64,000 nucleotides of DNA. Source: Nocardioides sp. Root682. GTDB lineage: Bacteria; Actinomycetota; Actinomycetes; Propionibacteriales; Nocardioidaceae. A program made the translations under genes and the position numbers. Location of the stretch: NCBI RefSeq assembly GCF_001427795.1, contig NZ_LMHJ01000004.1:62001-126000 (forward strand). Direction: 5' to 3'. Below are positions 31,706 through 41,245 of the stretch, piece by piece (the first letter of the stretch is position 1; the number at the start of each line of letters is the position of its first letter). The notes beneath the pieces are model-generated. The model had not been told where the DNA came from. It saw only the letters and a program-made list of their open reading frames with translations, and searched no databases.

Positions 31706-33185
31706 TCTTGCTGCCCCGCTCCGTGAAGCCCTGCTCGCTGCCGACTTCACCTACGACGCCATCAGCGAGCTGCTCGGGGCGGAGGCCCACCAGGCGTTGT
31801 CCCGCAACGAGACGACACCGGGCCTTCGTCGTACGACGAACGACGAGCCGCTCGCCACGCTGATCCGGCTGTTCCTGCTCCAGGCCGTGGTGCCCACCTC
31901 TGCCGCCGAGAGGGCGCTGCCGGGGCTGGTCGACCGACTCGTCAACGCTGGCTTCCTGGCCCAGAGCGTCGGCGAGGTCGCGGCGCGGCTCGACGTCCGC
32001 CCCTACGGCTCCGAGCAGGGCGACCTGTGGGTCGTGAGCGACCTGACGCCGGGCCTGAACGGCATCGCGACGTCGGTCACCGGCGACTACGTGCTCGGCA
32101 TCAGCCCGGCCTCCTCGAGCCTGGCCCAGCTGACCGTCCGCCACGACGTCGGCACCTCGCTCGACCTGGGCACCGGATGTGGCGTCCAGGCACTCCACCT
32201 GGCCACCCACAGTGACCGCGTCGTCGCCACCGACGTCAACCAGCGCGCGCTCGCGATCGCCCGGTTCAACGCGGCGCTCAACGACGTCGACGACATCGTC
32301 GAGGTGCGCGACGGCTCGTTCTTCGCCCCCGTGGCCGGCGAGCGGTTCGACCTCATCGCCACCAACCCGCCGTTCGTGATCTCGCCCGCCAGCGGCGAGC
32401 GCCTCGTCTACCGCGACTCCGGCCTGCCCGGCGACCAGGTCGTCGAGCACATCGTGCGCCGCGCGCCCGACCACCTCAACGACGGCGGCTGGTGCCAGGT
32501 CCTCGCGAACTGGGTCATCGAGACCGACCGCCCGTGGGACGAGCGGCTCGGTACGTGGCTGCCCGACGAGTGCGACGCGCTGGTCGTCCAGCGCGAGGTG
32601 CTCGACCCGGCGTCGTACGTCGAGCTCTGGCTCAAGGACGCCGGCCACCACCCCTCCACCGGCGGCGACCCCGCGTCGTACGCCGAGCGCTACGACACCT
32701 GGCTCTCCTGGCTGGAGCAGCAGGGCGTCGGCGGGATCGGGTTCGGCTGGATCAACCTGCGCCGTCGCGCAGACGTCACCCCGGGTGCCCTCGTGCGTGA
32801 CCTCCTCGAGTGGCCGTACGACGTCGAGCAGCCCATCGCGCCGGCGATCGCCTCGTGGGCCGACTCGGCCCTGGCTGCTCAGTCCGTCGGACCGGACACC
32901 CACCTCGTGCTGCGCGAGGACGTCCTGCAGGAGACCAGCGGACCGGTCGGTGTCGAGGACCCCGCGACCATCGTGCTGCGCCAGCAGCGCGGCTTCCGCC
33001 GCGCCCGCCAGGTCGACACGGTCGCTGCCGCGGTGACGGGAGCCTGTGACGGCGACCTGGCTGTCGGACCGCTCGTCGACGCCGTCGGCCAGCTCCTGGA
33101 GCGCGATTCCGCAAGCCTGCAGGAGGTCTACCTCCCCGAGCTCGCCGAACTGGTGGCCGAGGGTTTCCTCACGGTGGCCGGGTAG
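31692..33185 (+). CDS. Class I methyltransferase with NPPF motif
   Basis: 497 residues, GTG start without a visible ribosome site. SAM motif I is SLDLGTGCGVQALHLA, the acidic motif II is VVATDVNQRAL, and motif IV is IATNPPFVISP, the (N/D)PP(F/Y) signature of enzymes that methylate amide or exocyclic amino nitrogen (HemK/PrmC, RsmC, DNA N6/N4). The first 150 residues are a separate helical domain and the last 150 a C-terminal extension; this three-part shape occurs across actinobacteria as a conserved protein of unknown substrate. rRNA or protein glutamine are plausible targets. Confidence 0.8.
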   Translation: MLPVALAAPLREALLAADFTYDAISELLGAEAHQALSRNETTPGLRRTTNDEPLATLIRLFLLQAVVPTSAAERALPGLVDRLVNAGFLAQSVGEVAARLDVRPYGSEQGDLWVVSDLTPGLNGIATSVTGDYVLGISPASSSLAQLTVRHDVGTSLDLGTGCGVQALHLATHSDRVVATDVNQRALAIARFNAALNDVDDIVEVRDGSFFAPVAGERFDLIATNPPFVISPASGERLVYRDSGLPGDQVVEHIVRRAPDHLNDGGWCQVLANWVIETDRPWDERLGTWLPDECDALVVQREVLDPASYVELWLKDAGHHPSTGGDPASYAERYDTWLSWLEQQGVGGIGFGWINLRRRADVTPGALVRDLLEWPYDVEQPIAPAIASWADSALAAQSVGPDTHLVLREDVLQETSGPVGVEDPATIVLRQQRGFRRARQVDTVAAAVTGACDGDLAVGPLVDAVGQLLERDSASLQEVYLPELAELVAEGFLTVAG

Positions 33186-33216
33186 TCCCGTCCCGCTCGT
33201 GATGCACACTTGACCC

Positions 33217-34338
33217 GTGACGAACGCAGGCTGGTACCCCGACCCCGCGGGCGCTCCCGACACCTACCGCTACTGGGACGGTCAGTCGTGGAGCCAGATG
33301 ACCACGAGCCACCCGCCGGCCGCGGCCCAGGAGCCGACGCCCCAGCCCCCGCAGCAGCCGCAACAGCCCAGCCCGCCTGCTGCGGCGCCCACGCAGTTCC
33401 CGCCGCAGCAGTTCCCCCAGCAGCCCCAGCAGTCGAACCAGGGTGGGTACGGCGCCGTACCGCAACCTCCCACGCCCACGCCCGCCTACGGGACCGGCGG
33501 CTTCTCCGGCGGTTCGGGCGGGTATCCCCAGCAGCAGTGGAGCCCCCAGCCCTCCGGCGGGAGCGGCGGCAGCAGCGGCAAGGTCATCGGGATCGTCATC
33601 GCCGCGGTGCTCGTCCTGGTCCTGCTCGGTGTCGGCGGCTTCTTCGGCGTCCGCGCCCTCAGTGGCGATGACGACGACAACGGCCGGGCCGACGACCCCT
33701 CGCAGAGCGAGTCCTCCGACTCGTCGGAGTCGAGCAGCCCCACCGACGGGACCGACCCGACCGACGTACCCACGAACACCGTTGCCCCGACGGGCATCCA
33801 GTGCACCGGTGGGACTCCCGAGCCTGCGAAGGACCCGGGTGCGACGCCCGCGACGATCACGGGCGGAGGCCTGACGATCCCGGTGCCGTCCGGATACACC
33901 GTCGACGTCCGGCTCTCCCCGCCCCACAGCTTCGCCGACGGCGTGCTGGTCGCCTACAAGTCCGTCGAGGAGAACTGGATCACCGAGTTCGCCGTCGGGG
34001 GTCTTCCGCGCACCAACGGCTTCAATGACGTCGCCGACGCAGCGGAGATCATCATGAAGTGCCTCACGACCAACGACGACATCTACGAGGGCTTCTCCGA
34101 GCGCAAGGACCTGAGCAACGAGGCGATCACCGTCGACGGCAAGCCGGCCCACCGCATCACCGCGGAGATCAAGGTCGACAATCCGGACGTCGTGGCCGAG
34201 GGAGACGTCACCACGGTGATCGTGGTGGACACCGGCGACACGGCCACCTTCGGCCTCTTTCTCGGGGTGGCGACCATCGGCGAGCCGACCAGCATCGCGC
34301 TGGTCGACAGCCAGATCAAGGCCATCAAGGTCGGTTGA
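33217..34338 (+). CDS. DUF2510 membrane protein with external domain
   Basis: 373 residues. The N terminus (AGWYPDPAGAPDTYRYWDGQSWS) is the DUF2510 motif. A linker of about 80 residues rich in Pro, Gln and Gly follows, then one helix (VIGIVIAAVLVLVLLGVGGFFGV), an acidic/Ser spacer and an external domain of about 180 residues (GGGLTIPVPSGYTVDVRL ... AEIKVDNPDVVAEGDVTTVIVVDTG) with two cysteines. The DUF2510 part faces the cytoplasm. A surface-sensor or envelope role is inferred. GTG start. Confidence 0.75.
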   Translation: MTNAGWYPDPAGAPDTYRYWDGQSWSQMTTSHPPAAAQEPTPQPPQQPQQPSPPAAAPTQFPPQQFPQQPQQSNQGGYGAVPQPPTPTPAYGTGGFSGGSGGYPQQQWSPQPSGGSGGSSGKVIGIVIAAVLVLVLLGVGGFFGVRALSGDDDDNGRADDPSQSESSDSSESSSPTDGTDPTDVPTNTVAPTGIQCTGGTPEPAKDPGATPATITGGGLTIPVPSGYTVDVRLSPPHSFADGVLVAYKSVEENWITEFAVGGLPRTNGFNDVADAAEIIMKCLTTNDDIYEGFSERKDLSNEAITVDGKPAHRITAEIKVDNPDVVAEGDVTTVIVVDTGDTATFGLFLGVATIGEPTSIALVDSQIKAIKVG

Positions 34339-34503
34339 CGGGGACCTGTTCCGGCACCCACGGTGGACGCCGAACACCGACGGACTGGACACGACCCGCT
34401 ACCGTGATCGGCCGTAGAGCCCATCACGGGTGACGAGTTCGCCTCTCCCGGGCAACCGAAGCAGCCCCGTGGCAACTCCGAAGCAGCAGAGAAGGTCTCA
34501 GTA

Positions 34504-37233
34504 GTGGCACACAAGTTGGTGATCGTCGAGTCGCCGGCCAAGGCCCGCACCATCGGCGGGTACCTCGGTGACGGCTTTGTCGTCGAGTCCTCCATCGGCC
34601 ACATCCGCGACCTCCCGAACAATGCCGCCGACACCCCGGCCAAGATCAAGGACAAGCCCTGGGGCCGGCTGGCGATCGACGTCGAGAACGGCTTCGTGCC
34701 CTATTACGTCGTCCCTCGGGACAAGAAGAGCCACATCGCCAAGCTCAAGTCGCTGCTGAAGGACGCCGACGAGCTCTACCTCGCCACCGATGAGGACCGC
34801 GAGGGAGAGGCCATCGCCTGGCACCTCCTCGACGAGCTGAAGCCGAAGAACATCCCGGTCCGCCGGATGGTCTTCCACGAGATCACCAAGGCCGCGATCC
34901 AGGAAGCCGCCGCCAACCCGCGCGAGCTCGACATGGACCTGGTCGAGGCGCAGGAGACCCGTCGCCTCCTCGACCGCCTCTACGGCTACGAGGTCTCGCC
35001 CGTCCTGTGGCGCAAGATCATGTCCGGTCTCTCCGCCGGCCGCGTGCAGTCCGTGGCCACCCGTCTCGTGGTCGACCGCGAGAAGGAGCGGATGGCCTTC
35101 AAGATGGCCTCCTACTGGGACCTCGAGGGCACCTTCGACGCCGGTTCGAAGCACGACCAGCGGATGTTCCCGGCCAAGCTGCACACCATCGACGGCACCC
35201 GCGTCGCCGGCGGCAGCAACTTCGGCCAGGACGGCCAGCTGAAGGGCAAGGCCGAGGTGGTCCACCTGGACCGTCCGCGGGCCGAAGCCCTCGTCGCGGC
35301 ACTCGCCGACACGGCGTACGACGTCCGGTCGGTCGAGGCCAAGCCGTACCGCCGTTCGCCGTACGCGCCCTTCCGCACCACCACGTTGCAGCAGGAAGCC
35401 AGCCGCAAGCTCGGGATGAGCGCGTCGGTGACGATGAGCGTCGCCCAGCGGCTGTACGAGAACGGCCACATCACCTACATGCGTACCGACTCGACGACCC
35501 TGTCGGGCACCGCGATCTCCGCGGCTCGCAGTCAGGTCGCCGAGCTCTACGGCAGCGAGTACGTCCCCGACGAGCCGCGGACCTACACGAGCAAGGTCAA
35601 GAACGCCCAGGAGGCGCACGAGGCGATCCGCCCGGCGGGTGACTCGTTCAAGCGCCCCGGCGAGACCGGCCTGACCGGCGACCAGTTCCGGCTCTACGAG
35701 CTGATCTGGATGCGCACCGTCGCGTCGCAGATGAAGGACGCCGTCGGCCAGTCGGTCAGCATCCGCCTCGGCGGAGCGGCCGCCAGCGGCGAGGACGTCG
35801 TGTTCTCGGCCACCGGTCGCGTCATCACCTTCCACGGGTTCCTCAAGGCGTACGTCGAGGGCACCGACGACACCGCCGCGACGAAGGACGACCAGGAGAC
35901 CCGGCTCCCCAACCTGCAGCAGGGCGACTCCGTCTCGGCCGCGTCGATCTCCGCGAACGGCCACGAGACGAAGCCCCCGTCGCGCTTCACCGAGGCCACG
36001 CTGATCAAGGAGCTCGAGGAGCGCGAGATCGGCCGCCCGTCGACGTACGCCTCGATCATCGGGACGATCCTCAACCGCGGGTACGTCTACAAGAAGGGCA
36101 CGGCACTCGTGCCGGCCTGGATCGCGTTCTCCGTGGTCCGGCTGCTGACCGAGCACTTCTCCCGGCTGATCGACTACGAATTCACCGCCGGCATGGAAGA
36201 GGTCCTCGACCAGATCGCCCGCGGCGAGAAGGACCGGACCACCGAGCTGACCGAGTTCTACTACGGCTCCGACACGCTGGCCGGCCTGCTGCCCCTCGTG
36301 CAGGGCCTGGGCGACATCGACGCCCGGGAGCTCGCGACCTTCCCGGTCGGTACGCCCGAGGACGGCATCAACCTGCGCGTCGGCAAGTACGGCCCGTACC
36401 TCGAGGGCCCCGACGACGACGGTGCTCCGCTCGCCCGGCGGGCGAACGTCCCCGACGACCTGCCGCCCGACGAGCTCACGGTCGCGAAGGCGATCGAGCT
36501 GCTGGCCAACCCGGCCGGCGAGGAGATCGAGCTGGGCGTGCACCCGGAGACCGGTCTGCAGGTGGTCGCGAAGAACGGCCGCTACGGCCCGTACGTCACC
36601 GAGCTGATCCCCGAGCCCGCCGAGGGTGCGAAGCCCAAGAAGGGCGACAAGCCGCGCACCGGCTCGCTCTTCAAGTCGATGTCGCTCGACACGGTCACGC
36701 TCGAGGACGCCATCAAGCTGCTCGCGCTGCCCCGCGTCGTCGGTGTCGGTGAGGACGGCGAGGAGATCACCGCCCAGAACGGCCGCTACGGGCCGTACCT
36801 CAAGAAGGGCACCGACGCCCGCTCGCTCACCAGCGAGGACCAGATCTTCGGGATCCAGCTCGACGAGGCGCTCAAGATCTATGCCCAGCCCAAGCAGCGC
36901 GGCCGTGCTGCCGCGGCTCCGCCGCTCAAGGAGCTTGGCAACGACCCCGTGTCGGGCCAGCCGATCGTGGTGAAGGCGGGCCGCTTCGGCGAGTACGTCA
37001 CCGACGGCGAGTACAACGCCACGCTGCGCAAGGACGACTCGGTCGAGGCGATCACCCTCGAGCGGGCGGCCGAGCTGCTGGCGGAGCGGCGCGAGAAGGG
37101 CCCGGCCAAGAAGGCGGCCAAGAAGACCGCGAAGAAGGCCCCGGCCAAGAAGGCGGCGGCGAAGAAGACCGCTGCCAAGAAGACGGCCGCCAAGAAGGCT
37201 CCGGCGAAGAAGACGGCTGCCAAGAAGTCCTGA
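34504..37233 (+). CDS. topA: DNA topoisomerase I
   Basis: 909 residues, GTG start, relaxing negative supercoils by single-strand passage. The TOPRIM motifs are LVIVESPAKARTI and LATDEDREGEAIAWHLL. The active-site Tyr is in HITYMRTDSTTLS (about residue 325), and EAIRPAG and GRPSTYA mark later core motifs. There are no zinc-finger cysteines. Instead, several TopA C-terminal repeats (VGKYGPYLEG, KNGRYGPYV, QNGRYGPYLKKG, KAGRFGEYV) lead into a Lys/Ala/Pro tail of about 45 residues, both typical of actinobacterial TopA; the basic tail aids processivity. Confidence 0.96.
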   Translation: MAHKLVIVESPAKARTIGGYLGDGFVVESSIGHIRDLPNNAADTPAKIKDKPWGRLAIDVENGFVPYYVVPRDKKSHIAKLKSLLKDADELYLATDEDREGEAIAWHLLDELKPKNIPVRRMVFHEITKAAIQEAAANPRELDMDLVEAQETRRLLDRLYGYEVSPVLWRKIMSGLSAGRVQSVATRLVVDREKERMAFKMASYWDLEGTFDAGSKHDQRMFPAKLHTIDGTRVAGGSNFGQDGQLKGKAEVVHLDRPRAEALVAALADTAYDVRSVEAKPYRRSPYAPFRTTTLQQEASRKLGMSASVTMSVAQRLYENGHITYMRTDSTTLSGTAISAARSQVAELYGSEYVPDEPRTYTSKVKNAQEAHEAIRPAGDSFKRPGETGLTGDQFRLYELIWMRTVASQMKDAVGQSVSIRLGGAAASGEDVVFSATGRVITFHGFLKAYVEGTDDTAATKDDQETRLPNLQQGDSVSAASISANGHETKPPSRFTEATLIKELEEREIGRPSTYASIIGTILNRGYVYKKGTALVPAWIAFSVVRLLTEHFSRLIDYEFTAGMEEVLDQIARGEKDRTTELTEFYYGSDTLAGLLPLVQGLGDIDARELATFPVGTPEDGINLRVGKYGPYLEGPDDDGAPLARRANVPDDLPPDELTVAKAIELLANPAGEEIELGVHPETGLQVVAKNGRYGPYVTELIPEPAEGAKPKKGDKPRTGSLFKSMSLDTVTLEDAIKLLALPRVVGVGEDGEEITAQNGRYGPYLKKGTDARSLTSEDQIFGIQLDEALKIYAQPKQRGRAAAAPPLKELGNDPVSGQPIVVKAGRFGEYVTDGEYNATLRKDDSVEAITLERAAELLAERREKGPAKKAAKKTAKKAPAKKAAAKKTAAKKTAAKKAPAKKTAAKKS

Positions 37234-37258
37234 CGGACCCGCCTTGTAGGTTCACCCC

Positions 37259-37918
37259 GTGACCTCGTACCCCGGCCGTTACGCCCCGACGGGTGTCTTC
37301 GTCTGCTTCGAGGGTGGCGAGGGCGGCGGCAAGTCGACCCAGTCGCGGCTGTTGCGCGACCGCCTGGAGGCCGCGGGCTACCGCGTGCGCCTCACCTTCG
37401 AGCCCGGCGACACCCCCGTCGGCAAGGAGATGCGGCGGATCGTGCTGAGCCCGGAGACCGGCGTGCTCGCCCACAAGACCGAGGTCCTGTTGTACGCCGC
37501 CGACAAGGCCGAGCACGTCGAGACGCTCGTGCAGCCCGCGCTCGACCGGGGTGAGGTCGTGATCACCGACCGGTACGTCGACTCGACCCTCGCCTACCAG
37601 GGTGCCGGCCGGGCGCTCGACGTCGACGAGGTCGAGGAGGTCGCCCGCTGGGCGACCGGCGACCTGCGACCGCACCTGACCGTGGTGCTCGACCTCGAGC
37701 CGGAGACGGGGCTCGGGCGTTTCGAGGGCCGTGACCGGATCGAGGGCGAGTCGCTGGAGTTCCACCAGCGCGTGCGCCAGTCCTTCCTCGACCTCGCGGC
37801 CCGCGCCCCGGAGCACTACGCCGTGCTGGATGCGCGTGCGCCGATCGAGGAGATCGCCGCCACCATCGCCGCTCGCGTCGAGCCGCTCCTGGCCCAGGCC
37901 CGGCGGGAGACCAGATGA
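37259..37918 (+). CDS. tmk: Thymidylate kinase
   Basis: 219 residues, GTG start. The P-loop is CFEGGEGGGKSTQSRLL, the DRY-type motif is ITDRYVDSTLAYQGAGR, and TFEPGDTPVGKEMRRI is the substrate P-loop neighbour region. It phosphorylates dTMP to dTDP. It lies 25 bp after topA, and the holB start overlaps its stop (ATGA), an order conserved in actinobacteria. Confidence 0.95.
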   Translation: MTSYPGRYAPTGVFVCFEGGEGGGKSTQSRLLRDRLEAAGYRVRLTFEPGDTPVGKEMRRIVLSPETGVLAHKTEVLLYAADKAEHVETLVQPALDRGEVVITDRYVDSTLAYQGAGRALDVDEVEEVARWATGDLRPHLTVVLDLEPETGLGRFEGRDRIEGESLEFHQRVRQSFLDLAARAPEHYAVLDARAPIEEIAATIAARVEPLLAQARRETR

Positions 37919-39066
37919 CGGTCTGGGACACCCTGGTCGGCCAGGGTCCGACGATCACCGCACTGCGACAGGCCGCTGCCGGGCAGGGGATGACCCACGC
38001 CTGGTTGTTCACCGGCCCGCCGGGATCGGGTCGGTCCAACGCCGCGATCGCCTTCGCGGCCGCGCTCCAGTGCCCCCAGGCCGGTCTCGGGCCCGACTGC
38101 CCCGACCAGTGCCACGCCTGCCACACCGTGCTGAACGGGTCGCACGCCGACGTGTCGGTGATCCGTACCCAGAAGCTCTCCATCGGCGTCGACGAGGTCC
38201 GGGACCTCGTGCGCCGGGCCGCGCTGAGCCCGATGGGCGACCGCTGGCAGATCCTGATCGTCGAGGACGCCGACCGGCTCACCGACCAGGCCTGCAACGC
38301 GCTGCTCAAGGCGATCGAGGAGCCGAACGGCCGCACCCTGTGGATGCTCTGCGCGCCCACCGTCGAGGACGTGCTGCCCACCATCCGGTCACGGTGCCGG
38401 CTGGTGACGCTCTCGACCCCGACCGTGCCCGAGGTCGCCGGCTTCCTGGCCGCCAAGGGCGTCGCGGAGCCGCTGGCGTCGTACGCCGCCCGCGCGAGCC
38501 AGGGCCACATCGGCCGGGCGAAGGCGCTGGCCTTCGACGAGGCGGTCCGGACCCGGCGCCAGGAGGTCGTGACGATCCCTTCCCGCCTGTCGAACCTCGG
38601 GCGCTGCATGGACGCGGCCGCCCGGCTGGCGACCACGGCCAAGGAGGAGGCGGACGCGATCACTGCCGACCTCGACGCCCGCGAGAAGGTCGACATCGAC
38701 ACGGCGTACGGCGTGGTCGAGCGCGGGCGACGCCCGCGGGAGTACGGCCCCGCGCTGGCTGCGCTCGAGAAGGCGCAGAAGACGCGCGCGAAGCGGCGCC
38801 ACCTCGACATGGTCGATCGTGGTCTCACCGACCTCGTGTCGGTCTACCGCGACGCGATCGCGCTGGCGACTGGAGCGCCCGGTGGACTGGTCAACGAGGA
38901 CATCCGGGAACAGGTCGAGCAGATCGTGGCGACCTCGTCCCCGGAGCTCAACCTGCGTCGGATCGGCTGGATCTTCGCCGCGCGGGAGCAGATGCTGGAG
39001 TTCAATGTCCCGGTCGCCTTGGCACTGGAGTCGATGATGGTGGCGCTGAAGACGCCGCAACGATGA
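37915..39066 (+). CDS. holB: DNA polymerase III delta' subunit
   Basis: 383 residues. The AAA+ core shows a modified P-loop GPPGSGRSNAA (Arg in place of Lys, as expected for a non-hydrolysing delta' subunit), a zinc module CPQAGLGPDCPDQCHACH, and ADRLTDQACNALLKAIEEPNGRTLWMLC with the sensor region IRSRCRLV. It is part of the clamp loader. The C-terminal 120 residues form the collar domain. ATG 37915 overlaps the tmk stop. Confidence 0.93.
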   Translation: MTVWDTLVGQGPTITALRQAAAGQGMTHAWLFTGPPGSGRSNAAIAFAAALQCPQAGLGPDCPDQCHACHTVLNGSHADVSVIRTQKLSIGVDEVRDLVRRAALSPMGDRWQILIVEDADRLTDQACNALLKAIEEPNGRTLWMLCAPTVEDVLPTIRSRCRLVTLSTPTVPEVAGFLAAKGVAEPLASYAARASQGHIGRAKALAFDEAVRTRRQEVVTIPSRLSNLGRCMDAAARLATTAKEEADAITADLDAREKVDIDTAYGVVERGRRPREYGPALAALEKAQKTRAKRRHLDMVDRGLTDLVSVYRDAIALATGAPGGLVNEDIREQVEQIVATSSPELNLRRIGWIFAAREQMLEFNVPVALALESMMVALKTPQR

Positions 39067-39103
39067 AGAGCACCATGACGAGCACCGTCACGAGGGAGTG
39101 GAC

Positions 39104-40657
39104 ATGGCTGTGAAGAAGAACCTGGTCATCGCAGTGATTGCGATCTGGGCCCTGGTGCTCGCCGGCGCAGTCGGGGTCGGCGTCCTGCTCCTCACGGGCG
39201 GCGACGACAACGACGACAAGGCGGACAAGAAGCCCGACGACCCGACGAGCCAGCCCTCCGCCGGCAAGTCGATGGACGACTTCTACAGCCAGAAGATCGC
39301 CTGGAAGTCATGCGGCGACAACGAGTGCGGCACCCTCGAGGTCCCCGTCAACTACCAGTCGCCCGGCGACGGCACGATCCTGCTCGCGCTGGAGAAGGCG
39401 AAGGCCACCGGCGACCGGATCGGCTCCCTCGTGGTCAACCCCGGGGGCCCGGGCGCGCCCGGCACCTCCACCGTCGAGGACGCGGACCTCTACTTCGCCG
39501 AACCGCTGCGTGCGGCCTACGACATCGTCGGCTTCGACCCGCGCGGCACCGGCGAGTCCGAGCCCGTCGACTGCATCACCGACGACGAGCTCGACGCCCA
39601 GATCGCGGCGGACCCCGACCCGGACACCGACCAGGAGATCGAGGACGGCGAGGAGAAGGCCGAGGACTTCTGGGCCGGATGCGAGGCCAAGTCCGGCACC
39701 GTCGCCGCCCACGTCAGCACGGTTGAGGCCGCGCGCGACATGGACGTGCTGCGTGCGGCGCTCGGTGAGGACAAGCTGGACTACCTCGGCTTCTCCTACG
39801 GCACCCGCCTGGGTGCGACGTACGCCGAGCTCTACCCCGACAAGACCGGCCGGCTCGTCCTGGACGGCGCCATCGATCCCTCCATCTCCTCGCGTGAGGG
39901 CTCGCTGAGCCAGGCCAAGGGCTTCGAGACCGCGCTGCGCTCCTACATCAAGGACTGCGTGGACGGCGGCGACTGCTTCCTCGGGGCCACGGTCGACGCC
40001 GGACTGAAGACCATCAAGGACCTGCTCGCGTCGATCGACGAGGAGTCGCTCGAGACCGGTGACGCCGAGGGTCGCAAGCTGACCGTCGGACTGGCCTTCT
40101 ACGGCCTGATCACCCCGCTCTACAACCAGGACAACTGGACCTACCTGGATGACGGCCTGCGGAAGGCGCTCAAGGGCGACGGGTCCACCCTGCTCCTGCT
40201 GGCCGACTTCTACGGCTCCCGGGAGAGCGGCAAGTACACCGACAACAGCCTCGAAGCGATCTCGGTGATCAACTGCCTCGATGACCCGTACTCCATCACC
40301 CCCGACGAGGTGCCGGCACAGTTCGCCGACTTCGAGGAGGCCTCGCCGACCTTCGGCAAGGTGTTCGCCTGGGGCCTGACCGCCTGCAACGGCATCCCGT
40401 TCAAGGCCACCGACGAGCCCGACCTGAAGATCGACGGCTCCGGCGCCGCCCCGATCGTGGTCCTCGGTACGACGCGCGACCCCGCGACGCCGTACGAGGA
40501 AGCGGTGGCGATGGCCGAGCAGCTGGAGTCCGGCGTGCTGGTCAGCCGCGACGGCGACGGCCACACGGCGTACAACAAGCAGAACAGCTGCATCGACGAC
40601 GCGGTCCACGCCTACCTGATCGAGGGAAAGGTGCCCGCGGACGGCCTGAAGTGCTGA
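39104..40657 (+). CDS. Membrane-anchored alpha/beta hydrolase, TAP-like
   Basis: 517 residues. One N-terminal helix (LVIAVIAIWALVLAGAVGVGVLLL) with no lipobox, an Asp/Lys spacer, then a TAP-type alpha/beta hydrolase: oxyanion region VVNPGGPGAPGTS, nucleophile Ser in DYLGFSYGTRLGATYAE, Asp in LGTTRDPATPYE and His in GDGHTAYN, close to the C terminus. Several Cys pairs suggest disulphides outside the cell. These enzymes (SCO7095, tripeptidyl aminopeptidase) remove N-terminal peptides. ATG 39104 was chosen for GGGAG just upstream; GTG 39098 adds two residues. Confidence 0.88.
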   Translation: MAVKKNLVIAVIAIWALVLAGAVGVGVLLLTGGDDNDDKADKKPDDPTSQPSAGKSMDDFYSQKIAWKSCGDNECGTLEVPVNYQSPGDGTILLALEKAKATGDRIGSLVVNPGGPGAPGTSTVEDADLYFAEPLRAAYDIVGFDPRGTGESEPVDCITDDELDAQIAADPDPDTDQEIEDGEEKAEDFWAGCEAKSGTVAAHVSTVEAARDMDVLRAALGEDKLDYLGFSYGTRLGATYAELYPDKTGRLVLDGAIDPSISSREGSLSQAKGFETALRSYIKDCVDGGDCFLGATVDAGLKTIKDLLASIDEESLETGDAEGRKLTVGLAFYGLITPLYNQDNWTYLDDGLRKALKGDGSTLLLLADFYGSRESGKYTDNSLEAISVINCLDDPYSITPDEVPAQFADFEEASPTFGKVFAWGLTACNGIPFKATDEPDLKIDGSGAAPIVVLGTTRDPATPYEEAVAMAEQLESGVLVSRDGDGHTAYNKQNSCIDDAVHAYLIEGKVPADGLKC

Positions 40658-40670
40658 GGTCCACAAGGTC

Positions 40671-40707
40671 GTCGAGTAGCCGCGAGGAACGAGCGGCGTA
40701 TCGAGAC
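40671..40707. repeat. Imperfect extragenic palindrome
   Basis: GTCGAGTAGCCGC and GCGGCGTATCGAGAC flank a short centre. Palindromes with 'GTCGAGTAGC ... GTATCGAGAC' ends are, to my knowledge, dispersed between genes in Nocardioides-like genomes. It lies 14 bp after the hydrolase stop. Confidence 0.5.
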
Positions 40708-40783
40708 GCAGCCCCGGATTCCGTAACGCGGGCCTGCCCTCGGTATGCTTCCGCACGTTGTTCTGCGTCTCGGCGTGGAGCAC

Positions 40784-40856
40784 GCCGCCTTAGCTCAGTC
40801 GGTAGAGCGAGTCACTCGTAATGACTAGGTCGTCAGTTCGATTCTGACAGGCGGCT
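40784..40856 (+). tRNA. tRNA-Thr (anticodon CGT)
   Basis: 73 nt with a full cloverleaf: acceptor GCCGCCT/AGGCGGC, D stem GCTC/GAGC, anticodon stem AGTCA/TGACT with loop CTCGTAA (anticodon CGT, codon ACG), T stem GTCAG/CTGAC with loop TTCGATT. CCA is not encoded. The accessory island begins directly after it, so its 3' end is the likely integration site. Confidence 0.97.
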
Positions 40857-40862
40857 CTGACG

Positions 40863-40912
40863 ACAGTGGCTCTGACCAGCAGGAATGCTGATCAGAGCCA
40901 CTGTACGTTTTT
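40863..40912 (+). terminator. Rho-independent terminator after tRNA-Thr
   Basis: ACAGTGGCTCTGA (40863-40875) pairs exactly with 40892-40904; inside it a 5-bp stem CAGCA/TGCTG closes a GGAA tetraloop. A run of five T follows at 40908-40912. Confidence 0.85.
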
Positions 40913-41245
40913 GGTCCGATTCAAACGAGTGACACGTTTGCGACACGTTTCCCGCGGCGCGCCTCGCAGGGCTCGCGAAGGCCTACCGCGACTAGCCCGC
41001 ACAGCGGACCACGTTGGCACCTACCGGCCATGCCGGCTGTGTTCGGACTGAAGATCGGCCCGGCTGCCTTCCGCCCATTTTGGCGCACGTGCTGAGAGCG
41101 ACGCTGGCTTCGCCTACTGCCGAGATGCAGGGCTAATTGACGAACCACCCGCGGAAGGTGTGACGAAACGCCCCCCGGTACGGAGGGGGTCGGTCTAAGT
41201 AGGGGCCTGACTCGACGTCGCCCCGCGAGGCGGCACGGCCTGGTG
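40913..41245. other. Intergenic stretch at the island's left end
   Basis: GACACGTTT is directly repeated at 40931 and 40942 (11 bp apart). A frame on the minus strand ending near 40924 could be the tail of a lost integrase, but it has no recognisable motif. A GC hairpin near 41171-41189 (CCCCC/GGGGG) may end the leftward CHAT operon. No intact gene is seen. Confidence 0.4.

Noticed and set aside
29295..33263. A 1322-codon open frame on the minus strand across the pyrophosphatase and methyltransferase genes
   Set aside because: High GC makes long antisense frames common. Its translation is low-complexity Gly/Asp/Arg/His without domains, while both plus-strand genes match known families over full length.
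40784..40856. Search for a second copy of the tRNA-Thr 3' end as attR in 46-52 kb
   Set aside because: No convincing repeat of the T-arm/acceptor sequence was seen, so no attachment site is reported.
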